The notes: a model not told the origin generated them from the sequence alone. A stretch of DNA of 64,000 nt from Symbiodinium natans (GCA_905221605.1 CAJNDS010001446.1:570815-634814), one strand, 5' to 3'; counted from the first letter of the stretch, positions 46,459 to 56,057 are shown. A program made the numbers and translations.

Positions 46459-46891
46459 TGGGGTTTGGGGTTTGGGGTTTCGGGTTTAGGGTTTAGGGTT
46501 TAGGGCCTATATGAGCCACTACAAACCTACATACCTTGGAGGGAGTGAGAAATTCCGAAATCCTCTCTTTTTCAGAGAAAAACAGTGGGTCTCAGTACCC
46601 AAGAGTCGGGCCGAACAGGGCGCAAAGGCAAAGGCAACGGCAAAGGCAAAGGCAAAAGCAAAAGCAACACAGCGTCGTCGACAGCAGATAGCACACTTAG
46701 GGTTTATAGGGCTTAGGGTTTAGGGTTTAGGGTTTAGGGTTACACCAACAGCACTTCTGTCTTCTTGAACGCATGGCCCTTGAAAACCGGAAGACGTTTA
46801 GCGAAGGTCGAGGGCTTGCCAGGGTTCACAGGCGATTGGATTAGAGTGTGGGGTTTAGGGTTTAGGGTTTAGGGTTTAGGGTGTAGGGTTG
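46459..46891 (+). repeat. Three G-strand ITS (46459-46505, 46697-46741, 46852-46891) and a GGCAAA hexamer repeat
   Basis: 46621-46670 is (GGCAAA/AGCAAA)n, encoding Ala-Lys. No gene supported. Confidence 0.85.
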
Positions 46892-46999
46892 ATCCTGACT
46901 CCATTGACATTCTGCTGGTTGCCCGTTGCCGAGGAAAGGCCGCACAAATTCTCTTCGGGTTGCTGCGGCTAGACCCTAAGCACTATTCTGGGAGTCGTT

Positions 47000-47129
47000 G
47001 GGTTTAGGGTTTAGGGTTTAGGGTTTAGGGTTTAGGGTTTAGGGTTTAGGGTTTAGGGTTTAGGGTTTAGGGTTTAGGGTTTAGGGTTTAGGGTTTAGGG
47101 TTTAGGGTTTAGGGTTTAGGGTTTAGGGT
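47000..47129 (+). repeat. ITS, TTTAGGG x ~18.5
   Basis: Longest perfect G-strand array, 130 bp. Confidence 0.98.
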
Positions 47130-47164
47130 GCCCTAAGCCAGTGGCAGTTTCATGTTTAAGGCAC

Positions 47165-47760
47165 CGAAGTAGTTCTATTCCTGGAATAGGGGAACCCTTT
47201 GTGGGGCTCCTATCGTAAGGGCTATATAATTTCGGGGATACTCGGGCATCCCTTTTTTTGAACACTCCCATATAGTATAAATAACAATGAAGATCTAATT
47301 ATGTAACTATATATATATATATATAGAGTATTTAATTTATATTTATAATATATTTATATTTTTCTATATTTATATATTTATATATTTATATATTTATATA
47401 TTTATATATTTATATATTTATATGTTTATATATTTTTTATATTTATATATTTATACATTTTTAAATTTATATATTTATTTATCTTTATATTTATACACTT
47501 ATATGTCTAGATATAAAATTGATATCTATATATGTATATTTGTATATTTTTATATTCACATTTACATTTTATATTTATTTATTTTTATGTAGATATTTAT
47601 ACAGCTATATGTATATATGTGTGTATATCAGGATATGTATATACTCTATATATATATATATGTGTGTCTGTATATGTATATATTATTTTTACATTTATTT
47701 TTATATTTATATTTATATTTGTGTGTGTGTGTGCCTGCACATAAAGGGGTGGGTTTTTAC
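47165..47760. repeat. Family K fragment then AT-rich (TATATATTTA)n tract
   Basis: 47165-47280 resembles family K. 47310-47740 is low-complexity TATTTATA sequence with (TG)n at its end; Ile/Tyr-rich frames here are artefacts. Confidence 0.75.
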
Positions 47761-47779
47761 CCCACGAATTTCTACACGG

Positions 47780-47925
47780 GGCGGGGTTGGGGGGGGTGGG
47801 CGGAAAGGGGGCATGGGGGCGGGGGGGCGGGGCGGGGGAGGGGGGGGAGGGGGGCAGGCGGGGAGGCGGGCAGGTGGGGAGGCGGCGAGGCGGGGAGGCG
47901 GGGAGGCGGGGACCCGTCTTATTTG
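47780..47925 (+). repeat. G-rich GGGGAGGCGGG minisatellite
   Basis: GGGAGGCG steps of 9-12 bp. Confidence 0.85.
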
Positions 47926-48375
47926 AGGCTTATTTAGGGGAATCCCCAAATACCCCGAATTGAAGAATTGAGGGGCTGGATTTCTTAAATTTCATACATC
48001 GAGATTTCTCAATTTTCAGAAATCGGGGGGCTGGATTTCTGAAACTTATGAAATTGAGGGGGTGGGTTTCTTAAATTGGGCTGGAGGGGAAGCCCAATGA
48101 AGAAAGGATTTCAGAAATTCTTAGATTGAAAAAAGCAACCAAAATTAAACGATTTTCGGCCCCGGGATGAGGGTATCCTCGATTTCTTGATTTAGTCTTG
48201 CTGTCACTTTTCGCATGTTTTACCGGCGGTCCCCACGCGAAGGTGCTGGCTTCTTGAACCAATGATTTCTTAAAGAGTGCTGCCACTGTGCACAGCTAAA
48301 GGCCCCCACTTGAGATCACAAGACCTCAAGCCATGCAGAGCCTAAACCCCAAGCCCATATGCAGACTGACCCTAA
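47926..48375. repeat. AGAAATTGAGGGGCTGGATTTCT-type tandem repeat, then unique sequence
   Basis: GGGGCTGGATTTCTTAAATT (47975) returns at 48029 and 48060 in altered form with AAATTGAGG linkers, a ~45-bp degenerate repeat. No gene. Confidence 0.6.
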
Positions 48376-48618
48376 GTTTAGGGTTTAGGGTTTAGGGTTT
48401 AGGGTTAGCTAAGCCCTCGACTCGTGAGACATGATGCGACCTCTCCCGGCGGCTTCCGTTCGGCCCTGTACGAGGCCCTTGCGTGGCGTAGAAGGCCCTG
48501 GAGTTCCCCCTGTCGAGGCTAGGGCTTAGGGGCTTTAGGGCCTAGGGTTTAGGGTTCAGGGTTTAGGGCTTAGGGTTTAGGGTTCAGGGTTTAGGGTTTA
48601 GGGTTTAGGGTTTAGGGC
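48376..48618 (+). repeat. Two G-strand ITS (48376-48406, 48531-48618)
   Basis: Second array with TTCAGGG units. Confidence 0.9.
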
Positions 48619-48770
48619 TACAGATACGATCTTATGAAGGGCGCTGATAACTCTGCTTGATGAGGACCCATGAACCTTCGAGTATGGGTTGGGGGTGACT
48701 CGGAGCTCGGGGCATTGGATGTTTCTGCAGTCATCAGAGGCACCCGCTCCTTGCCCGCAGCAGGAAAGTA

Positions 48771-48883
48771 GGACCCAGAGTAGGCCCTTCTTCCCCTCTT
48801 GTAGGGCTAGATTCCCTTACAACCCCCCTTTTTTCCAAAAGAAGGGCACCCTTTTTTGTTCCTAGGTTACTCCAGGGTCTAGT
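48771..48883. mobile_element. MITE-like family E, copy 2 (intact)
   Basis: GGACCCAGAGTAGGCCC to GTTACTCCAGGGTCTAGT. Perfect 9-bp direct repeat AGGAAAGTA on both sides (48762-48770, 48884-48892). A family B right end lies upstream at 48655-48684. Confidence 0.88.
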
Positions 48884-48980
48884 AGGAAAGTAGGAACGTC
48901 CACGGCCCAGTGTATGGGGTTCAGGATCATGTAGGCGAAAACGTCTAATTAATCTGGAGTGGCTTTAAGCAAGGCCCTAG

Positions 48981-49062
48981 GCCCTAAACCCTAAACCTTA
49001 AATCCTAAACCCTAAACCCTAAACCCTAAACCCTAAACCCTAAACCCTAAACCCTAAACCCT
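48981..49062 (-). repeat. ITS, CCCTAAA x ~12
   Basis: One CCTTAAA and one TCCTAAA unit. Confidence 0.96.
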
Positions 49063-49090
49063 TCTTCTCGCCTGAGCTTGCTTTCATAAG

Positions 49091-49183
49091 GATGGAAGCA
49101 ACCTTTACACGCACACGCATTGCCCAGCATGCTTCACTTCGGTGCCTGGCTCTCTCTGCGTCTCTTTGCTTCTGGGGCTTGGG
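49091..49183 (+). CDS. Candidate exon bracketed by ITS (31 codons)
   Basis: TTGCTTTCATAAG|G, a good pyrimidine tract, opens exactly 31 codons, DGSNLYTHTHCPACFTSVPG then SLCVSLLLGLG, to GGG|GTTTAGGG. A second frame (MEATFTRTRIAQHASLRCLA) is open too. CPAC could be half of a metal site. Confidence 0.4.
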
Positions 49184-49396
49184 GTTTAGGGTTTAGGGTT
49201 TTGGATTTGAGATTATAGACCCCCAGGTCCCTCGGCCCCAAGATTTTGCATAACGCAATGCACCTTGTTCAAATCCTAAGCAGCAGGGCGGACAGTTGCT
49301 AGTTGGGCTGCGCCCAAGATGAAAACGAACAGAACCCCAACCTTGAAACTGAGAGGAGCTACTTCTCTGCTCCCTTCTGGTTTCGGGATTCGGTCG

Positions 49397-49456
49397 GGGT
49401 TTGGGGTTTAGGGTTTAGGGTTTAGGATTTAGGGTTTAGGGTTTAGGGTTTAGGGA
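49397..49456 (+). repeat. ITS, TTTAGGG x ~8
   Basis: Clean apart from TTTGGGG at the start. Confidence 0.94.
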
Positions 49457-49601
49457 GGACTGCAGATGCGAAGAGACCCGAATTCTTTTAAGCAGGACCC
49501 ACGAATTTTCCTGGCCTGCTGGAGCCAGATACATCGGCTTCGACGCCTGACGCCTGCAAACGCTGAGAATCTGAAATGCAACGATCACTGAAGCTTCGAC
49601 A

Positions 49602-49676
49602 CCCTGAACCCTGAACCCTGAACCCTAAACCCTGAACCCTGAACCCTAAACCCTAAACCCTAAACCCTAAACCCTA
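49602..49676 (-). repeat. ITS, CCCTGAA then CCCTAAA
   Basis: Block of CCCTGAA variants followed by pure CCCTAAA. Confidence 0.95.
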
Positions 49677-49757
49677 TCCCATGCCACCGTCAACTTGTGA
49701 GAAGCAGGCACCTTCTTTGAGTCATGGAAGAAGCAGCTTTTGCTGTTCACCAATACC

Positions 49758-49868
49758 AGGACCCAGAGTAAGACCTCGCTCCCTGTTTTTTGGGATTTAG
49801 GTTCCCTTATGAAGCCCCTTTACACCGAAACAGTGCACCCTTTTTCTTCCTAGGTTGCTCCTGGACCA
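49758..49868. mobile_element. MITE-like family E, copy 3, right end lost to ITS
   Basis: AGGACCCAGAGTAAGACC through TAGGTTGCTCCTGG; the expected GGGTCTAG end is missing and CCCTAAA units begin 13 bp later. Confidence 0.78.
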
Positions 49869-49871
49869 CCC

Positions 49872-49986
49872 GAAACCCTAAACCCTAAACCCTAAACCCT
49901 AAACCCTGAACCCTGAACCCTGAACCCTGAACCCTGAACCCTGAACCCTGAACCCTGAACCCTGAACCCAAATTAAACCCTAAACC
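49872..49986 (-). repeat. ITS, CCCTAAA then (CCCTGAA) x ~10
   Basis: Abrupt change of unit type in mid-array. Confidence 0.96.
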
Positions 49987-50089
49987 TATGCTAGGTCATG
50001 TACTGTACGTAGTTCATTGGGTCCTCAGTCTAGGGCTTATAAGCCGTAAACCTGGGCATGGCCCGCAAATGTGAGACATGCGCAAGCCC

Positions 50090-50331
50090 CCTAGACCCTA
50101 GACCCTAGACCCTAGACCCTAAACCCTAAACCTTTCAACCCCAAACCCGAAACCCTAAACCCTAAACCCCAAACCCGAAACCCTAAACCCCAAACCCGAA
50201 ACCCTAAACCCTAAACCCTAAACCCTAGACCCTAAACCCTAAACCCTAAACCCTAAACCCTAAACCCTAAACCCTAAACCCTAAACCCTAAACCCTAAAC
50301 CCTAAACCCTACCTGCAAACCCTAAACCCTG
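50090..50331 (-). repeat. Long ITS with 21-bp higher-order unit
   Basis: CCCTAGA units, then CCCTAAACCCCAAACCCGAA A repeated three times, then ~14 pure CCCTAAA. Confidence 0.96.
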
Positions 50332-50425
50332 AAGGACTTATCGGACAGGGCACAGCAAGTCTGCGCAGGGCCTTAGGGGTTTTTTGGGAAGCCTCAGTCC
50401 TCCACTCCACGTGCCAAGAATGCAG

Positions 50426-50459
50426 GAGTCTTCGATGGGCACCGCTGTTGGGCACTCTA
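50426..50459 (+). CDS. Candidate short exon bracketed by ITS (11 codons)
   Basis: AAGAATGCAG|G opens ESSMGTAVGHS to GTTAGGG. Too short to weigh alone. Confidence 0.2.
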
Positions 50460-50460
50460 G

Positions 50461-50519
50461 TTAGGGTTTCGGGTTTAGGGTTTAAGGTTTAGGGTTTAGG
50501 GTTTAGGGTTTAGGGTTTT
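50461..50519 (+). repeat. ITS, TTTAGGG x ~8
   Basis: One TTTCGGG; followed at 50555-50583 by a lone family B left end CTTGGAGGTTCATGGGTAG. Confidence 0.93.
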
Positions 50520-50615
50520 CGGCTTTAGGCTTTAGGCTCTAGGGTTTGTGGCTACTTGGAGGTTCATGGGTAGATAGAACCGCAAAGCTGACCCCTCGCC
50601 CTAAACCCTACACTG

Positions 50616-50702
50616 CCCTAAGGCTCCTATGTAGTACCCTTTTGGGGCATACTAGAATCCCCTATAACTAACCCAAAAAGGGACTACATTGGAGCCTTAG
50701 GG
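50616..50702. mobile_element. MITE-like family C, copy 6 (inverted relative to copies 2 and 5)
   Basis: CCCTAAGGCTCCTATGTAGT to GGACTACATTGGAGCCTTAG GG; TG left, TA right. A C-strand ITS starts 3 bp beyond. Confidence 0.86.
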
Positions 50703-50705
50703 TAA

Positions 50706-50751
50706 GCCTAAACCCTAAACCCTAAACCCTAAACCCTAAACCCTGAAACCC
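50706..50751 (-). repeat. ITS, CCCTAAA x ~6
   Basis: Left bracket of the next island. Confidence 0.95.
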
Positions 50752-50763
50752 CACCGCAGACAG

Positions 50764-50820
50764 GTCAGGCTCAGGCGTGGAGTCCCTTGCTGCATCGCTG
50801 GCCCTCAGTCTGCTTGCCGG
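50764..50820 (+). CDS. Candidate exon bracketed by ITS (19 codons)
   Basis: CCGCAGACAG|G opens exactly 19 codons, VRLRRGVPCCIAGPQSACR, to CGG|GTGCTG. Other frames are open as well (DRSGSGVESLAASLALSLLA). Confidence 0.33.
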
Positions 50821-50841
50821 GTGCTGATAGATAGGGCCTTG

Positions 50842-50908
50842 CTTTAGGGTTTTAGGGTTTAGGGTTTAGGGTTTAGGGTTTAGGGTTTAGGCTTTAGGGT
50901 TTAGGGTG
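50842..50908 (+). repeat. ITS, TTTAGGG x ~9
   Basis: Clean apart from CTTTAGG. Confidence 0.95.
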
Positions 50909-51545
50909 CGATATTTCGTATTTTCCCTTGTTGCGTTGAAGAGGATCGCAGTTCTTCAGGAATGTTTGTTTTGTTTCAGATGGTTTTAAGGGCCACACCC
51001 TCGGATAGACAGTCGGTTTAGGGTTTCGGGGCTGATGATGGGTGATTAGGGGGAGTTTTCCAAAATAAGGGGCTCCCTGTATACGCCAAATGTAAGGAGT
51101 TCCCCTTCCCCTTCTTATATGGATGCCGGGAACAGAGCATGCAAGTGTAAGAGGACTGGAAGTGCAGTTACCCTACCTAGTACCCACTTGTAAACTTGAG
51201 GGGCTCGAGGGCTTTAGGGTTGTAACGCTTCAAAGGTCTGAAAATCCTGAGCGGTTATGAAGTATGGACACTCCTGCAGTAGTACCTATATATTGACTCC
51301 CCTCAGTTTAGGGTTTAGGGTTTAGGGTTCGGGGTTTAGGGTTTAGTTTAGGGTCTACCCCTTAAAGCACCAGCAAGGCTGTCTGCTGGAAGCAAAGACA
51401 CTCGAGAGCCACCTCTGCTGCTGCCACTGCCACGCTTCTCTTGGACTGGCAGCCCGCGCATTTTTCCCTCAGCCTGGAGTCAGAAACGTATTTCCGGACA
51501 AGGCTTGCCAGTTGACGGCTTAGGGTTTTGAAATTACACTCCACC
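50909..51545. other. Unique stretch with a G-strand ITS at 51306-51356
   Basis: 51055-51115 (TTTTCCAAAATAAGGGGCTC...) resembles family K weakly. No gene supported. Confidence 0.4.
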
Positions 51546-51776
51546 CTAAAACCCTAAACCCTGAACAGTTAGCTGTGGGCTCTGAATTTGCGAATTCTGA
51601 CTCCAACGTTCTCCACACCGCATGTGCGGATGGAACCTCGACCCTCCGAAGCAGCCTGCTTGGTCCTCTGGACGAAGCTTATTTCCTACTATTTGCTTAA
51701 GGACACCCAAAACACAAATGAGCAGCGTTTTTGGTCTAGGAGCAAGGCTACGTAGAGATGCGATCTTGAAAGTCGG

Positions 51777-51972
51777 CCGCGTAGCATTTTGCCTGCAGGG
51801 CGTAGGTTTGCGTAGGGTCCGCGTAGGCAAGTCTATGCAGTATTGGCGCGTAGGTCCGCGTAGGTTGTCTATGCTTGCCGCGTAGGTCCGCGTAGGCACA
51901 CGTCAACAACATACTCCGCGCGTAGGCCGCGCGCCTACTAAACATGAGCTGACGCGTAGTCCCGCGTAGGAT
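51777..51972. repeat. CGCGTAGGTCCGCGTAGG minisatellite
   Basis: CGCGTAGG occurs about ten times in pairs spaced 8-10 bp, the pairs 30-45 bp apart, separated by CTATGC-type linkers. CpG-rich in an otherwise mixed region. Confidence 0.85.
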
Positions 51973-51989
51973 ACCCATGCCATTACAAC

Positions 51990-52091
51990 ACCCCAAACAA
52001 TGGAAAAAAAATGCTCAAATGATCGTCCCTCTGTTGCCCTTGTAAGGAGTACTATCTTGTATTTTCTGGAGGGGGGGTCTTATTTGCTTGG
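51990..52091. mobile_element. MITE-like family F, worn copy
   Basis: GTCCCTCTGTTGCCCTTGTA AGGAG through GGGGGGGTCTTATTTGCTTG; joined to a G-strand ITS (52090-52125). Confidence 0.55.
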
Positions 52092-52324
52092 TTTAGGGTT
52101 TAGGGTTTAGGGTGTAGGGTTTAGGAGCCGAGTTGTAGACGAATCCTGAAAGACAGAGTTGTGCCCAGCGCACGCGTTGCAAAGGAGGGTCTGCACATTC
52201 TTCGCCGAAAGTTCCTCCTTGCAGCGAAACAGCTAGCAGTCCGGCTACGTGCAAGAGCATGAAAAAAATCAAAAGTAGGGTGGGCGCTTTGCAGGAAGCG
52301 ACTCCGCTGCAACATGATCCCTCA

Positions 52325-52366
52325 ACCCTAAACCCTAAACCCTAAACCCTAAACCCTAAACCCTCA
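52325..52366 (-). repeat. ITS, CCCTAAA x ~6
   Basis: Clean array. Confidence 0.95.
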
Positions 52367-52398
52367 GAGCAGGATGGGCTAGTATACCCTGTAACCCC

Positions 52399-52535
52399 CT
52401 ACTACTATTTGCTGAAGAACCCCCCCCCCCCCCCCCCCCCCCCCACAAAATAGAAAATAACAATCCCGATATTACCCTTATAAGGAAGAATCTGTTTTAT
52501 TTTTTTTTTTGGGGGGGGGTTCTTAAGCAAGTGGT
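52399..52535. mobile_element. MITE-like family F, copy with C24 run
   Basis: CTACTACTATTTGCTGAAGA to GGTTCTTAAGCAAGTGGTAG, long C and T/G homopolymers in the arms. Confidence 0.78.
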
Positions 52536-52576
52536 AGAATACGGGTATTCTAAGGCCTAGTCGACCATCCTGGTAA

Positions 52577-52756
52577 GCCCACCCTGAACCCGAAACCCGA
52601 AGCCCTAAACCCTAAACCCTAAACCCTAAACCCTAGACCCTAAACCCTAAACCCTAAACCCTAAACCCTAAACCCTAAACCCTAAACCCTAAACCCTAAA
52701 CCCTAAACCCTAAACCCTAAACCACCCACCCTGAACCCGGAACCCTGAGCCGAAGC
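52577..52756 (-). repeat. 130-bp ITS inside an imperfect ~30-bp direct duplication
   Basis: CCCACCCTGAACCCGAAACC CGAAGCC precedes and CCCACCCTGAACCCGGAACC CTGAGCCGAAGCC follows the array (52594-52723). Confidence 0.85.
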
Positions 52757-52773
52757 CAAGCGACCGCTGCCAG

Positions 52774-52809
52774 GCGGTGGAGTCCTCCGACTCTTTCAAG
52801 GCCCCAGCG
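52774..52809 (+). CDS. Candidate exon bracketed by ITS (12 codons)
   Basis: CGCTGCCAG|G opens exactly 12 codons, AVESSDSFKAPA, to GTTTAGGG. It joins in frame to 52897-52949 over an 87-bp intron that starts with telomeric repeat. Confidence 0.4.
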
Positions 52810-52845
52810 GTTTAGGGTTTAGGGTTTTGGGTTTAGGGTTTAGGC
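52810..52845 (+). repeat. ITS, TTTAGGG x ~5
   Basis: First part of the proposed 87-bp intron. Confidence 0.93.
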
Positions 52846-52896
52846 CACCTTGGGCGAAGCCATGTGCCGGGGGGGGGGGACGCCAGCGATATTGAG

Positions 52897-52949
52897 GGTC
52901 GCCGCATAGTGCAGGCGAGGCAAGGGAAATACATTCCGAAGAGTCCTTG
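52897..52949 (+). CDS. Candidate exon ending inside the family D terminus (17 codons + 2)
   Basis: GATATTGAG|G, then GRRIVQARQGKYIPKSP and TG to GTAGCC, the GT of family D copy 2. In phase with the previous exon. The frame is also open upstream (DIE). Confidence 0.43.
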
Positions 52950-53030
52950 GTAGCCTGGTTCTGGGTGCCCTTACAAAGTAACCAACCCCAAAGAAGGGTA
53001 CCCTTATGAAAATATGGTTGCTGGGCCTGT
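52946..53030. mobile_element. Family D element copy 2, no ITS
   Basis: CTTGGTAGCCTGGTTCTGGG through GCCCTTACAAAGTAACCAAC to ATATGGTTGCTGGGCCTG; right terminus worn. TATTTCAG follows at 53030-53036 as an acceptor candidate. Shows the uninterrupted core for comparison with copy 1. Confidence 0.78.
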
Positions 53031-53205
53031 ATTTCAGCGCGACCAGGGCAGGGGGGGGGGGGGGGGGTGAGGACCGCCTTATTCACATACCAGGATGTGG
53101 CTATTCGACCTTAGAATCCCCATAATGAACTCTGTAAAGGGCCCTTTCTTGGGTCTACTAGCCCATCTTGATAGGGTTCTATGTAGCGTGTTGACTCCTC
53201 AAGCC

Positions 53206-53249
53206 AAAAAGGGTTCCCTTGTTGTACCTAGGTTCCTCTTGGTTCTAGA
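53206..53249. mobile_element. MITE-like family E, right-end fragment
   Basis: AAAAAGGGTTCCCTTGTTGT ACCTAGGTTCCTCTTGG TTCTAG. Confidence 0.5.
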
Positions 53250-53291
53250 TTATACGTAAAGCCCTATAAACCCCAAAGCTCGACAGGCTCT

Positions 53292-53444
53292 ACCCTAAAC
53301 CCTAAACCCTCAACCCTGAGCCCTCAACCCTAAGCCCTAAGCCCTAAACCCTAAACCCTAAGCCCTAAACCCTAAACCCTAAGCCCTAAGGCCCTAAGGC
53401 CCTAAAGCCCTAAAGCCCTAAAGCCCTAAAGCCCTAAAGCCCAA
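53292..53444 (-). repeat. ITS-like, CCCTAAG/CCCTCAA then (CCCTAAAG)n octamers
   Basis: Last 47 bp are six CCCTAAAG octamers. Confidence 0.92.
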
Positions 53445-53469
53445 GCCTCGGAAGGCTCTGGCGCTGCAG

Positions 53470-53513
53470 GCGGAGCGGAAGGAGAAGGTCGACCTGTAGA
53501 CGCCCACAAAGAG
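53470..53513 (+). CDS. Candidate exon bracketed by ITS (14 codons)
   Basis: GGCGCTGCAG|G, two bases, then GAEGEGRPVDAHKE to GAG|GTTTAGG. An alternative upstream acceptor gives ALALQAERKEK to GTCGAC. Confidence 0.3.
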
Positions 53514-53559
53514 GTTTAGGTTTCTGCGTGGGCTTTTTTTGGATTGGATGGCTTTTTTG

Positions 53560-53606
53560 AAACAACAGTCCTGAATCGGGATTCTAGTGCCGCCCATGAA
53601 AATCCC
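53560..53606. mobile_element. Worn family A-like core
   Basis: ACAGTCCTGAATCGGGATTC TAGTGCC and AAAATCCC resemble the family A centre; termini absent. Confidence 0.35.
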
Positions 53607-53842
53607 TATTTCTAGCTTTTTTGATAGGCTGATTTCGTCCTCCCACTCCCATGGACTTAGAACATGACCATTGAAGCGTCCTTATTGGGGACCTGTAAAT
53701 GCCAAAGGCGAGAACCCTAAACCCTAAACCCGAGAACTGCCCGAAAAAGCCCCCTACTTGTTTACCCCACCCTAAAACTCGCTGGCGCTAAAGGCATACG
53801 CTGTGGGATACGGACTTGGGATGCCTTGGCAGAGTTTCTCTA

Positions 53843-53900
53843 AACTCTAAACCCTAAACCCTCAACCCTAAGCCCTAAACCCTAAACCCTAAACCCTAAG
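53843..53900 (-). repeat. ITS, CCCTAAA x ~8, between GAGTTTCTCT repeats
   Basis: GAGTTTCTCT lies on each side (53834, 53915), a possible 10-bp duplication. Confidence 0.88.
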
Positions 53901-53969
53901 CATTCCATTCACGGAGTTTCTCTGCAGGATTCTTGGAGGACTTGGTAGTCCAGGTAGGATTCTCTGCAG

Positions 53970-54032
53970 ATGGGAACCCGGAGCCGACTCCGTTGCTTGG
54001 CATTCAAGTCCATGAGCCCTATTATAGAACCT
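53970..54032 (+). CDS. Candidate exon bracketed by ITS (21 codons, could be initiator)
   Basis: GGATTCTCTGCAG|ATG opens exactly 21 codons, MGTRSRLRCLAFKSMSPIIE P, to CCT|GTTTGGG. Confidence 0.35.
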
Positions 54033-54165
54033 GTTTGGGTTTCGGGTTTAGTGTTTAGGGTCTAGGGTTCAGGGTTTCGGGTTTAGGGTTTGTAAGGGTT
54101 TAAGGTTTAGGTTTAGGGCTTCGGGTTTCGGGTTTAGGGTTTCCAAGGGTTTAGGGTTTAGTCTT
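54033..54165 (+). repeat. Degenerate G-strand array
   Basis: TTTAGGG, TTTCGGG and TTCAGGG with AAGGGTTTAAGG interruptions. Confidence 0.82.
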
Positions 54166-54284
54166 GGGGTTTTCGGGTTCCCCCAGAACCCAAAAGCAAA
54201 GAACGCCCAAATGCGTGCCAGGCCGCCACGCTCAGGAGGTTGCCGCTTTGAAGCAGCAAATGGGGCTTATAAAGGTGTACAACT

Positions 54285-54426
54285 AAGATATATACATATA
54301 TGTATACATACATATGTATATGTGTCTGTGTATCTAAAATGTTTAGGCATATGTGTGTATATATACATATATAAATAAATATATATATATATATGTTATG
54401 CATGATCTCTATATATATATATATAA
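54285..54426. repeat. (TA)n-rich microsatellite
   Basis: TATATACATATATGTATACA-type tract. Confidence 0.9.
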
Positions 54427-54775
54427 TATTGAGGAGGGGCTTCCAAGACGTTTGGATTGCAGGGCTCGCGGGTGTCGAAGTCGAGTGGCCCCCAACTCTA
54501 TGGCACCTTCCCCGTGTAACGCTTAAGATGCTTTTTCGTTGTTTAAAAAACCAAGCCCTCAACCCTAAACCTGGCAGGCCCAGCACAGAACCCAGAGGAG
54601 GCAAGACAGCAAATTGAGGGTTTTGAGTTTAGAGGGCTTTTTGCCAAGTCTACCAAACCCAGAAAAAATCAAGAAGCCTACTTGACGTTTCCTTGGTAGG
54701 TACACGTCGAGCCGCATGTACCTTCATCAACTTAGAAACCTACTATTACCCCTAACTTGCCAAACCGTTTCCTAC

Positions 54776-54926
54776 AGTACTATTTGCTTAAGACCCCCCC
54801 CCCAAGCAAAAACAAGAACAAAAGACAACAGAATAATCCCACATATTGCCCTCTGTGAAGCCCTAAACCCTCAACCCTAAACCCTAAACCCTTCAAATTT
54901 TGGCGCGGGCTCTTAAGTCAACAGTG
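54776..54926. mobile_element. MITE-like family F, right arm interrupted by ITS
   Basis: GTACTATTTGCTTAAGACCC to GGGCTCTTAAGTCAACAGTG G. After ATATTGCCCTCTGTGAAG, where other copies read on into AAGAAT, five C-strand units (54860-54893) are present. Confidence 0.78.
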
Positions 54927-55278
54927 GTATCCCGGGATGGTGCCATCCGAGCCTCTTCATCGCCTTCAGAAGGCTCACAGTCCAAGCCTTTAGGGATTAG
55001 GGTTTAGGGTTTAGGGTTTACACAAACCTCCGAACCCCCAAACCTCCATACCCCGAACCCTAAACGCCTAGAATGATCCCGACAGCCCCTCCGGAGCGCA
55101 GACATGTTCGGGATTTCAAAGTCCCAAGCCTTAAGCCGTAAATCCTAAACCCCTGATTGCTAAGGCAGACGTCCGGGCTGTTTGGTGTGGGCGAGCCCAC
55201 CTTGGCGCCGTCCGCCGTCGTGTCCGGCTTGGGGGGGGGTTGGCTTCGTGGGCGCAGGTGGGTTTGGGTTTTGGGGGT

Positions 55279-55733
55279 GCTAAACCCTAAACCCTAAACC
55301 CTAAACCCTGAACTTCGTAAGCCCTACTTAAGGCGTAAGCCCTAGGCAACGACAGCTTTAAGACCCTGAACACCAACCCCTGAACACCAACCCCTGAACC
55401 CCAAGCCCGAAACCCGAAACTTTGAGGTGCTAGGCCGCCTCGGGCTATAGGGTTTAGGGTTTTCTGAACCCTCAACCCCATAACCCAACCCCAAAATCCC
55501 AAATCCCAAATCCACAGCCGCAAAAAACAAAATCTCCAAGCCCCCAATCCCACAAACCTTATTAACCCCCAAGCTCCGAAACTCTAGACCCTAAAACCTG
55601 TAATCCCCAAGCACAAGAACCCTGAACGCCTCAGATCGGCTAGGGCTTCAGGGCTTCAAGGTTTGAAGGTTTAGGGCAAACCCTAAACCCTAAACCTAAA
55701 CCCTAAACCCTAAACCCTAAGCTCCAAACCCGA
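55279..55733 (-). repeat. Short ITS (55279-55312, 55680-55722) and a ACACCAACCCCTGA duplication
   Basis: CTGAACACCAACCCCTGAAC is tandem near 55365. Frames here are Gly/Phe artefacts of worn repeats. Confidence 0.7.
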
Positions 55734-55968
55734 CTTGGAGGTTCATGGTACTTTTTCTCAATTCTAACTGCATTTATAACGCAATTATGACCACATTAGG
55801 GCACGTCAGGGGCTTACGAGTGCAGTCACATTTGACAACACATTATAGAGTTTACGAAACTGAGGGACCCCCAACCAACCCCAATAGTAGAAACAGTAAG
55901 GACCCCAATAAGGTTCCTTCTGATTCCGGAAACCCTCATTTGGGTTATACGTATCATGAACCTCCAAG
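55734..55968. mobile_element. Family B-end element with unrelated 200-bp interior
   Basis: Perfect 15-bp inverted ends ACTTGGAGGTTCATG / CATGAACCTCCAAGT, but the inside shares nothing with other B copies. Flanked on both sides, within 15 bp, by C-strand ITS. Confidence 0.75.
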
Positions 55969-55971
55969 TGC

Positions 55972-56049
55972 ACCCTAAACCCTAAACCCTACACCCCTAA
56001 ACCCTACACCCTAAACCCTACACCCTAAACCCTAAACCCTAAACCCTCA
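55972..56049 (-). repeat. ITS, CCCTAAA/CCCTACA x ~11
   Basis: Left bracket of the next island. Confidence 0.94.
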
Positions 56050-56057
56050 CCGGGAAG

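Noticed and set aside
47519-47937. Tyr/Ile-rich membrane-like frames
   Set aside because: They arise from TATATATTTA low-complexity DNA and run on into a G-rich minisatellite.
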